This document shows positions 26,901-38,900 of a stretch of 64,000 nucleotides of DNA, in pieces. The stretch is taken from contig NC_049984.1 in NCBI RefSeq assembly GCF_000003815.2, positions 3,556,876 through 3,620,875 of the forward strand, in the 5' to 3' direction. The stretch's first letter is position 1; each line of letters starts with the position of its first letter. The stretch comes from Branchiostoma floridae (lineage: Eukaryota > Chordata > Leptocardii > Amphioxiformes > Branchiostomatidae). The translations under genes and the position numbers were made by a program. The notes beneath the pieces were generated by a model. The model saw only the letters and a program-made list of their open reading frames with translations, had not been told where the DNA came from and did no database searches.

Positions 26901-29900
26901 ATAGGTTGACAAAGACTGGTGCTGTTACGTTCAGATGAAAATTTGGGTGAATCCAATTTTTGTGTTGGATATTGCAGTTTAACTAGTTCAATAATGACTT
27001 CTACCAAAACAGATGAACTTTCAAGTTCATAATCTTTATTTGATTGTCTGATAAAAACCACACTGGACAACTGTTTCCATGACAACTGTCTCCATTGCAG
27101 GTCCTTCTACATCAACCGTCACTATCAGAACTGTCGTGACACCGGTTGGCTGGCGGTGACGGAGGGAGGCCCGGCCGGAGTGTGCTCGTGGGAGCAAGTG
27201 TCCGAGGACCAGCTGCCCTACATCATGTTTTCTCGGCTGAACACTTACGTTAGCTGGAACGACGGTAAATGTCCCGTCCAACTATTACTTATTTGTTTAT
27301 CATTTTGTGCATTGTTTGCACATATTAAGAAAAATCTTATTGTTGCAAGCAATGAGTATAAAAAATCAACATGCAGGCGAAATTAGAAACCTAAAAGGTT
27401 TAGTGAGGGCTTCTTAACTGCGCTTGATTAGATTTTCGTTTAGACAAATACTGATAATTATATCACATATGTATTACATAAGACAATATGATCAAAAGAA
27501 AAAAACAACATTATAGGTATCTTTTATCATTCAATTTATTTCTAGATTTGACGGTTCTCACTATGCTGAATTGCATGTTCTGTACAGTCTAAAATATGAA
27601 AAGGTATGTGACAAATGGACAGGTCTAACTTATATGATTGAAAAATACATTTGCGAAATTGCTCTGCTATTAGAAAAGATACTGAATAACAAGTTTAGGC
27701 CCACCTAAATGTATCAAGATACATAATTTGGAGATTCACGTATATTAGCCCGTATGTTTAGTGTGTAGAATTTTATTTTGTTGTTTATAGTAGACCATAC
27801 GAAAGCCTTTGTCCTTTTTGTTGTGTCATGTGTCAATGAAGCATCTTCTGTTATCCATATACAGTCAAACCTGCCCGAGCGACCACCTCTTCTCAGCGAC
27901 CACCTGGCCATTTCGACCGCTTTTAATTTCTCGGTCCCGATTTATTTTCCCATTGACGTAAGCATTAAGCGACCTTTTCTTAACGACCACCTGGCCAACG
28001 CGACCGCGACCGGCCCAAATTGGGACCCATAACGACCGCATCATTTTCAAAATTGAGGTTTTTGTCGATTGTTGATGATAACTAGCGCGATTTTGTGCCA
28101 AAATCGGCCAGTTTGCGTCGGATTTTGGGGTTAAATTTACAGTTTACAGTGTGCGTGTTGTATTTGACATTAAAGACCTCGCTTCTTTGCGTGCGTGCAG
28201 TGTGCTTGCTATTTACCGTTAAACACAACAGAAACCATTTATACTTTGCATCGGGCATGTTTTGAGTCAATACTCTTCTCAGCGACCACCTGTCCAAATC
28301 GACCGTTTTTTCCCGGTCCCCCGGGTGGTCGTCTTGGACAGGTTTGACTGTACACTCTAAGCTGTATGTGTCTAGAGATTTAACAAAATTTGAGTCAAGC
28401 TTTTTTGTTTGATACAGCACATCTGTTTAATTTTGCTTGCCCTTCTCAGCTGTCAATACCGGAATTGCGAATCGTATGGTCATCTACATAGACGCCGGCG
28501 ACGTGGTGTGCTCCTGTCCAGCTGGCTACACTTTGAATGAAAATGGCACTTCGTGTGATGGTGAGTATTATGTTACACTCGCTGCTGGCTGCTGCTCGTT
28601 CCTTACGTTTTGGGACGAATGGGGATACATACTTTTGGGATGTGACGTGGTCACTTTTGGAATTGTCTCCTCGCCACAAAAGCGCCACCTACATTTGCTA
28701 CATATAGCAGGGTCTGATTGAGTCTCAAAATCCTTTCTTATGGTAGAAACGTAATATCTGAGTAACATTAATCTGTTTTAGTATAAAATTTAGGTTTACC
28801 AGCAGTGTTGTTCACATACAAACGTAAAAAGTTTATAACCTGAGTCATGCAAATCATATGATGATGATGTTCGTCCTTCGAATGTCCATCATATATGCGT
28901 TGTTATTTTAGCAACTATATCACCGGAAAGTGGCGACCTAACCTATAAAGCTTTAACCATATGTTGCTTCATCAAACAGTGGTGCCTCTCAGCCTAACGT
29001 TTAGGACACATGACAACACATACTCTGGTAGTGGCAATTATTTGACAGTGGAAATATTTTCTGACGTTTGCGATGATATCTGCACGGCAACGACGGTGTC
29101 CGGACTCAAGAGAAGAGGGTAGGTAAAGTGCGTTTGTTTGTTTGTTTGTTAGCTTTGCCTTCACAGAAGGACAACATTCAGTCGCTATTTGGCGTATCTT
29201 TTTACCTGGATGTCTAACCTTCATCGATGAATCAGTGATATCATATCTTCTATTTTCCACATTCTCGACGCCAAAGGAGGGAGTACGTCCGAACCTTTGT
29301 CGCTTCCGACTTCGGAGATCCAACGCGACTTCGACTGACAACTTCAGGAACCGACCGACTCCGGTTAGACTGGGTAGGTTTCTGTGCAAAGTACTGAAAT
29401 TTCCCCTGTTTGTTCTTTTCAGAAAATATACACAAAATCTTTAAATAGATGGTCTACTTTGTGCCGTTTGCTGTGAACAATTAGCAATGGGTCTCAACAC
29501 AAAGAACTTTCTTATTATCTGGCATATGTGCTTCTTTGACAATTTGTTTGGTTGTTTGACCATTTGTTGAGCCATGGAGTACATAGTGGACAATTTATCC
29601 ATAATTTACATAGATTAACGTTAGATACAGTAGAAGCCGCTTAATTGCACTGCCTATTTGTCAGTGAATTTCGTGCAATTATCCGGCTGGTGCAATAATA
29701 CGGAGTTATCCAGTTGGACCGCACCGGTTTGGGATTTGGGGATTCCGTGCAGTTAACAGCAGTGTGCGTTGTGCAATTAACTGGCTTCTACTGCAGTTTG
29801 AAGAAAAGACTAAATTTCTACGTGAATGATTTCACTGGCAACTCTAAACCCATTCATAGGTTGTTGATGAGAATATTCTTGTTTTTCCAGATTGACGTCT

Positions 29901-32900
29901 ACAATGGTTATACTGGCCGGCAGGTTCGCTTCTCCTGTCCCAGTGACGGCTGCACGTTGTCGAGAAACTCCCGCGAGGGTAGCACGCAAATCGTCCTGGG
30001 TTTGAATGGTTAGTACAGCAATGGCGCGTGTGTATTCTGAGTTGACACATTACATTTTGTAAGCGGGCAACGTGCTGTCAAGCCATGTTGTTGCTATTTA
30101 AACATGTTACAATAACAATAGTTTTATGCCTTTTTGTCTGTGTTATTGGTCACGATCTACTGGTTTAGATATTTCGGATGAACATGATGATCTTCCGGTG
30201 ATATTCGCGTGTCGCTTTTCGTTGTGTGGAACGTTCAGAGCCCAAGGATTGGGGTTTCCTGATGTCAACAACTTCAAGCCCTTTGTTGTAGCCTGCTTGG
30301 TTAAGGTGAGCTGAGGATGATGATCTGTCCCTCATTGTCTTGATAGAGGACCGATGGCGACTTGTTCTGTTGGTTAGAGTCAATACTCGCAGTAGTTAGA
30401 TGTACATTGTTTGTACTTGTATTGAATTGTTTCTGCCTGTTCATTCTAGTTTGGTTTGGTTTTATTTAGGTTTTAGATCTCCTTTAGTGACTGATAGTCA
30501 CTATTCTTCCTGGAGTCCGGGTGAATGGTACTTATTTTCACTTGACTGAAGTGGGAAAGTCGTGTAAAATGCCTTTCCCAAGGGCACAAGATCGGTGACA
30601 TGGTCGGGTTTGAGCTCAGGACATTTTGGGCATGGGCCTAACGCGCTGCCGCTGCGCCACGCGGTCCCATCTAGTGACGAAAAAGAGTGATGGATGCCAC
30701 TCGAAACACCTTGTAGTAATTCTCTGTATTGTATCCAGTTATACAATAGGGACTGAATTGTATATGAATATTGTCTTCCTGTTTGTCTAGCCTTTATGAT
30801 AGTATGAGGTACCTTAATTTGACACGGAAATTGATATTTGGTATGTAGGTAAGTTACGTAACTGCCAAAATGCCTATCTAAAATTCTTTTGCACACCAAG
30901 AAGCACAGACAATGCATGGATCACACTGCACCCTTTTTACCCTCTCTAATATGTACGTGTGATATCCAACTGGCCATTCTATTCCTTCTTGTAACCCGGA
31001 CAGTGACGACAACGAGTTCGCCCTCAACGACAATGGCCAGCACAGGTGGGCTTTACAAGATTCGTCTTTATCTAGTTTGTGATTCAAATCTTTTTATTAA
31101 TCATATTACATAGCATTGCAGTGCTGCATAGCAGCCTGATACTTAATGCATTATCCATTGTTGGAATTACATGCTAATAAGCTCAAATCAACGGTGTGGA
31201 TTTCAAATATTATCAAGCGCTAAAAGAATGTCCCTAACATCCAAACAGTTGGTGCAGTGATAAGTTATCATTTACTGCCTGTCTACAACATTGGAACAGA
31301 GCCAAACCAGACATCCAATTCCCCAAGTATCCTATTACACCATTTCCGCCTTACATTTAGCTGGCAGTTCCGGCTGTGCAAGTTGGGAAACACACCAGCA
31401 CAAACAAACAAACAAACACACCCAACGATTACAATACTAGTACTAGTATCTCCATTCTCACGGAGGTAATATAAATAGTTGATTTAGAAATGCTATGGTC
31501 TTGATTTCTTTGATGGTAGATACTGTAGCTTGTGATATAAGGAAGAAGTGGTGTATGTTTGGGCCTCCTAGCAGCTTTCTCTGGAACTGCAGAGACATTT
31601 GTGTCAAAATCTTCGAAAGAGAATAACGGAACAAATAACGACAGATTTCCTTTATAGATGTTATGATTCATCAACACACCTTTCTGCCTCAGAATGCCCC
31701 GCGGAATGGTCGGTGTTCAATGGAAAGTGCTACAAGGTTTTCACCGAAACACTGACATACAGCCAAGCGAAGCAAAACTGCAACGACCACGGCGGACGTC
31801 TGGCAATGATCAAGGACTCGGCGATCAATAATTTCCTCAAAACTCTGCCATCGGACCACAAATGGTTTGGTTTAAGTGACCAGGTTACTGAGGGTCAGTT
31901 TTTGTGGGAGGATGGGACGAGTTTGGCTTCCACAGGGTTCACCGACTGGTATCCAGGGGAGCCAAATGGTGGAGCTGGCGAAAATTGTGTCCAGTATTGG
32001 AGGCACAGTTGGAATGATCGTGGTTGTACCGACCTGCTGGGGTTTACTTGTGAAGTGCAGGGTAAGTCTCTAATACTCTCTCCCACTCAGTCCCTTAGGG
32101 GCAGTCTGTCTGTCTGTCCACAAAGGTTCTCAACTTCTGACGGTCATCTGACGACCTGCTTTGCTGGACTACTGTCTTTTCTGACAACTTCTTGATACCA
32201 TAGATGTATGTTCTGGGATGATGCACACCTTTCCGTTCCTTTGCATGTGCCTTGTAAAGTTTCATGTGCCCTAACCATCATGGCTTCTTCTTTTTGAATA
32301 AGTTAAAGAGTGAAGAAGTTAAGTTAAAGTGAAGAAGTTAGACTGTTCACTATTCTGTTCATCTTCCTATTAACAGAACAACGAGTGGTTGTTTATCAAT
32401 CACATGATACCAAATTAAAACGTATTTTTTTCGTTTATAGCAACACGGCCAACTCCAACGCCTACCCACGGCACAGGTTAGTTTTAGTAAAATTAATTCA
32501 CAACATAATTATGATATTTACAACATAAGTACGAGACAGTCTCCGTTATAACAACCTAAAAATTGGTGCTCTATTATAAGGCCTGCTCACATTGTCTAGA
32601 ACTGCAGTGTCTGTAAATGTTCATAAGCACAACAACCTAACGAAACCAGCGGGACAGATGGCAATTGTGATTGCAAAGCTAATATTCAAGCAGATCCTAC
32701 AGTGCCATAAGCTATTATAAAAGATGGCCAATGAGTATAGCCGGCCAAAGGGAGTCAGACAGGCACCGAAGCATACACACTCCTAGGCCGGCTTCACTCC
32801 TCTGCCAGCTTTTGATGATATGCTCCCCGTAGGACCTTCTTGGAGATTATGAAAAGCGGCGTGGATATCAATGGTTTTGGTGGCATCTGCATGTGTCTGT

Positions 32901-35900
32901 GTCTATAGCAGGTATAACCACCCTTTGGCGTAACGTACCAGCTTATAGAAACTACTGAACACTTAGGAGGCAAATACACTCTCCGCGGAGACACCCAACA
33001 GAATGATATCGGATGCTTCAACCTCGTGCACTTGCACCCAGGGCACATCTAACTTCCGGATCACAAGTCATGATGTTTGGCTAACAGATCGAGAATCTTT
33101 TTGCATCTTAGATTTCAATTTTTGGTAACATATTCAAAAACCGATCACAATTGATCATTAAGATGTTGCTTTATTCCTTCATCAAAGCTTGCCCGGCTGG
33201 ATATATCCAGTATAGCGCGTTCTGCTTCAAAGCCTTTGAAGAGCTAAAGACATTCGAGGAATCGCGCCAACTATGCGCAACGGACAACGCCCGTCTTGCC
33301 ATGCCCAAGGACAGTGGTACAAACGTCTTCTTAGAAAGCCTGACTACAGCTGGCTCCTACTGGATCGGCCTGAATGACCAAGATGTCGAGGGACAGTGGC
33401 GTTGGGAAGATGGCACGACTCTTGATATGACCAAAGACTTCAGCAGTTGGGCCGTTGGTGAGCCGAACAACAGAAACGGGCAACATTGTGTCAGGCACTA
33501 TGGTGAACTTCTGTGGGATGACGACCATTGTCAGATAACATTAAAGGTTCTTTGCCAGATAAATCTTGGTAAGTCCTTATTGATGACGATGATTTAATTA
33601 GACATTTTGTGTTCTTTCAAGCCTCATAGTATGAGGTACCTCATAGTATGAGGTACCTTAATTTGACACGGAAATTGATATTTGGTATGTAGGTAAGGTA
33701 CGTAACTGCCAAAAGGCCTCTCTTAAATTCTTTTGCACACACCTTCACCAAGAAGCACAGGCAATGCACGTATCGCAGTGGTTCGTTTGCACCCTATCTA
33801 ACATGTACGTATTTTTTTCCTACGTGATATCCAACTGGCCATTCTATTTCTTCTTACAACCTGAACAGCGGCAACAACGACTTCGACCTCAACGACTGTG
33901 GTCGGCACAGGTGGGTATTAGAAATTAGTCGTTATCTAGGTTGATTCAAGCTTTTTTTAGACATAATTTCATAATGTTACATAACATTGTAGTACTTCAC
34001 AGCAATCTGATAATGAATGCTGTATCCATTGTTGTAATTATTTGTTGAAAAGCTCAAATCGACGGTGTGTATTTCAAATATCAACAAGGCTTAGCGCTAG
34101 AAGGATAGCCCTAACACCCACAGACGGTGGGTGTAGTCATGACTCCCTGGCTTCCTGCAACATTGCAACAGATGCAAACCATACATCCAATTCTCCAAGT
34201 ATCCTATTACACCATTTCTGCCTTACATTCAGCTGACAGTTCCGGCTGTGCAACTGGAGAAAACACACCAGCACAAACAAATAAACAAACAAACACACCC
34301 ACCGATTACAATATCTCCATTCTCACGGAGTTAATATAAATAGTTGACTTGGAAATGCTATGGTCTTGATTTCTTTTGTGGTAGATACTGTAGCTTGTGA
34401 TATAAGGAAGAAGTGGTGTATGTTTGGGCCTCCTAGTAGCTTGCTCTGAAACTGCAGAGACATTTGTGTCAAAATCTTCCAAAGAGAATAACGGAAAAAA
34501 TAACGACAGATTTCCTTTATAGACGTTGTGATTCATCAACCCATCTTTCTGCCTCAGTATGTCCCGTGGAATGGTCGGTGTTCAATGGAAAGTGTTACAC
34601 GGTTTTCAACGAAAAACGGACGTACAGCCAAGCGACGGAAGTCTGCAGCGACCACGGCGGACGTCTGGCAATGGTCAAGGACTCGGCAACGAACACTTTC
34701 CTCAAGACGCTGTCCTCGGACCACAGATGGTTTGGCTTAAGTGACCAGGACACTGAAGGCCAGTTCCTGTGGGAGGATGGGACGAGTTTGGCGTCCACAG
34801 GGTTCACCGACTGGGGTAGAAGAGAGCCAAACGGTGGGACTGGCGAAAATTGTGTCCAGTATTGGGGGCAGTATAGTTGGAATGATCGTGGTTGCAACGA
34901 ACCTCTGGGGTTTACGTGTGAAGTGCAAGGTAAGTCGCGTACTCACTCACTCACTCTCACTCAGTCCGTTAGCTAGAAGCCGTAGGGGCAGTCTACCTGT
35001 CTACAAAGGTTCTCCACATCTGGCGGTCATCATCTAATTAGACCTTGTTCTTTCTCAAAAGCCTGCCCAGTCGGATACAGTCCGCATGGAGGATTCTGCT
35101 ACAAAGTTTTTGAAGAACTACAGACTTACGATGGAGCACGTCAAGTGTGTGCGTCGGATTCCGGCACGCTTGCCATTATCAAGGACCTTGTCACCAACGA
35201 CTTCTTAGTCGGCCTGACTACAGAGGGTGGTGCCTTTTACATAGGTCTGAACGATATGAACGCTGAGGGACAGTTCCGTTGGGAAGATGGCACCGTGTAT
35301 GATAATGGCACAGACTTTAGTAACTGGGCTCAGGGAGAGCCGAACAACTCTGGCGAGCAAGATTGCATCAAGATCTCCCCTGGTGGCCGTTGGGGCGACG
35401 TTGAATGTGGGATCATTAGGAAATTCATCTGCCAGATAAACCGTGGTTAGTACTAGATGATCAGTAAAGTTACAAACAGCCTGATATCCTTGGTAGTGTA
35501 GAGCAAGAGAGTGTAAGATAATGAATATTGCTGTTGTCTAGTACTAGTACTTTTTGCTGCACATTGTACGTTGTAAGATTGTCAAGCAAATAAAGTTCAT
35601 TCATTCATTCATTTCTTCATTTCTTCAATTATTTATTTATTTATTTATTCATTTATTTATTCATTCATTCATTCAATCATTCATTCATTCGTCCGTTCGT
35701 TCATTCATTCATTCATTCATTCATTCATTCATTCATTCATTCATTCATTCATTCATTCATTCATTCATTCATTCATTCATTCATTCATTCATTCATTCAT
35801 GTTGTGTCCTCGTAAACCTTTACCCTTCAAACAGTCATGCTGCCGTACAAGCAAATCATTTGCCGTGAAACACGCGATGCATTTAAAGGAATTAAACTGA

Positions 35901-38900
35901 GAAGCAAGCAAAATCATAAAGAAGCTACTTACAAAGGATATTCAGTTGTGGGTAGCCCTTGAGTGCACGTATGACTAGCCTTCATGGGAAGACCGAAGCT
36001 TTTAACGACTTAGGGCTCGTTCAAGTCCGCATGAGTTTCTTATAACCCACCGTTGTGCAGTCTGGTTATCTAAAAATGACGTCTTCGGTCTCAAACTTTA
36101 GATAAATGAAAATAATGTCAAAACGCAAATAATGCAGACTTAGATATACGCCGAAGTATGAGCGGGGCCTAACGTAATTAATTTTTCACTGATTAAATTA
36201 CCGCACCGAAAAAGACACACTGAATCTAGACAGCAATTTTTCCCAGCTGNNNNNNNNNNNNNNNNNNNNNNNNNNNNNNNNNNNNNNNNNNNNNNNNNNN
36301 NNNNNNNNNNNNNNNNNNNNNNNNNNNNNNNNNNNNNNNNNNNNNNNNNNNNNNNNNNNNNNNNNNNNNNNNNNNNNNNNNNNNNNNNNNNNNNNNNNNN
36401 NNNNNNNNNNNNNNNNNNNNNNNNNNNNNNNNNNNNNNNNNNNNNNNNNNNNNNNNNNNNNNNNNNNNNNNNNNNNNNNNNNNNNNNNNNNNNNNNNNNN
36501 NNNNNNNNNNNNNNNNNNNNNNNNNNNNNNNNNNNNNNNNNNNNNNNNNNNNNNNNNNNNNNNNNNNNNNNNNNNNNNNNNNNNNNNNNNNNNNNNNNNN
36601 NNNNNNNNNNNNNNNNNNNNNNNNNNNNNNNNNNNNNNNNNCTGCACACAGAAAATAAATCAAACCCAATAACAAACTGCTTTAGATTATTAGTGCTAGT
36701 TGACGAGTTGAATTTGACTTTTTGTCTATTTCATTAACAATGTTAGGTATAGTATTCACAATCATCTTACTACAAACAGAGCAAAAAATTGTCTGTTGTT
36801 TGTTTGTTTGTTTGTCAGTCGCATGATGCCAGATTATAACGTATCTTTTTCCCTTTATTGCAACAACTCCGACTCCAGCGCCTACCCCCGTCACAGGTTA
36901 GTCTCCGAAGATTATTTGACAATATCATTCTGATATGTACAACATAGCTACGAGACAGTTGCCGTTAATAAGGCAAAAAAAGTGCTCTTTTATACGGCCT
37001 GCTAATAATAGTACTATTGCAGAGCTCTGGAAAGAAGGGACATCCAGATAGCAATTTTGATTACAAAGCAGGTATCAATGTTTTAGTGGCATCTGCGTCT
37101 GTACCTGCGACTGTGTCTATAGCCGGTATAACCGCCGTTCAGCGTAGCACACCAGCCTATAGAAATATCTTAACATTAAAGGCAAGTACACTATTCGTGG
37201 ACGCACCCAAGAGAATGGTATTGGATGTTTCACCTTTACACTTACACTTACACCCAGGGCACATCTAACCTATGGATCACAATTCACCCATTGAGCAGCA
37301 TGTAATGATCAGCTAACAGAGCGAAGATTAGTGCACCTCATGCATCTCTTTAGCATTTTTTTGTATCATATTTAATTACACCTACACATCATTAACCAGA
37401 TAGTGTTCTATTCCCTCACGAAAGCCTGCCCGGATGGTTATATCCAGTACAGCGCGTTCTGCTTCAAGGCCATTGATGAGCTGAAGACATTCGAGGGGGC
37501 GCGCCAACTATGCGCCATGGACAGCGCTCGTCTTGCCATGCCCAAGAACAGCGGTACAAACGTCTTCTTGGAAAGCCTGACTACAGCTGACTCCTACTGG
37601 ATCGGCTTGAACGACATGGATGTTGAGGGACAGTGGCGTTGGGAAGATGGGACGACTCTTGATATGACCAATGACTTCAGCAGTTGGGCTGCTGGTGAGC
37701 CGAACAGTAATGGCGAGCAGCATTGTGTGAGACATTACGATGAAGGTCTGTGGGATGACAACCAATGTCACGACACATTAAAGGTTCTTTGCCAGATAAA
37801 TCTCGGTAAGTCCTTATTGATGGCGATGATTATACCGTTGTCAGTCTGGTTATTTTTTCGTGTTCTTTCAAGGATCACCTATAGCTATACGTACCAGCAC
37901 CCGATTTTCTATGGGTAAAACACTGGAGGCGCAGACGCCCAATTGAGATCGGATGCTCTGTGTAGGTGGAAAGAGTAGCTGAAATCCCCAATAAGATGAT
38001 AATTTAATATCTAGACTTGATTTGTATTACAGAATGAGCTTTGTCATGATATATCTTTCTTGGGAGGGGGATCTAAATGACCAAACAAAAAAAATATTGG
38101 TAGCTAGTAGCTATTCCTCTATCAGGTACTGCTGTAACGGGGATTGTGCAAACTGGATGCTAGTCACGTTTATTAGGAAAACGTGTCCCTTAATCAGACC
38201 TTGCTCCCTCTCAAAAGCCTGCCCCACCGGATACAGTCTGCATGGATCTTTCTGCTACAAGGCTTTTGACGAACTGAAGACTAACAACGGAGCACGTCAA
38301 GTGTGTTCGGAGGATTCCGGCAGGCTGGCCATCATCAAGGACAATATCACCAATACCTTCTTAGCCAGGCTGATTTCACAGGATAACTATTACATCGGTC
38401 TGAATGATCTGAACGTCGAGGGCCAGTTCCGTTGGGAAGATGGAACTGTATATAATAATGACACAGACTTCAGCAATTGGAGTCCGGGAGAGCCGGACAA
38501 CTCTGGCAATCAAGACTGTGTCAAGCTATCTGGAGACGGTCTTTGGGGCGACAAGGATTGTACGATAAAAAGGAAATTCATCTGCCAGATAAATCTCGGT
38601 TAGTACTAGACGACCTGTTAAATTACAAATAGTCTCACGTGTATATATGGCAACGATACCTATAAACATACTGAACGCGACATTATCGTCATTGATCGTC
38701 ATGATTAAGAGAGTGTGAGATATTGACTAGCACTGTTGGCAAGTACATTTATCTTAGTAGCTGTTGCCATACATTATATCTTGCATCGCAAGATTGTCGA
38801 AAAAAATTCCCTCCTTCCTTCCTTCCTTCCTTCCTTCCTTCCTTCCTTCCTTCCTTCCTTCCTTCCTTCCTTCCTTCCTTCCTTCCTTCCTTCCTTCCTT

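Noticed and set aside
30008-31004. Possible boundary between two genes (PLAT-like part and lectin array)
   Set aside because: No stop codon, poly-A signal context or new signal-peptide exon was found. The next exon continues in phase 1. Kept as one gene, with the doubt stated.
35600-35800. Possible CRISPR-like array (regular short repeats)
   Set aside because: Contiguous tetranucleotide microsatellite without spacers, in a eukaryotic intron.
35554-35868. Open frame of IHSF repeats
   Set aside because: (ATTC)n microsatellite.
36140-36675. Long open frames made of X
   Set aside because: They span the N gap and carry no information.
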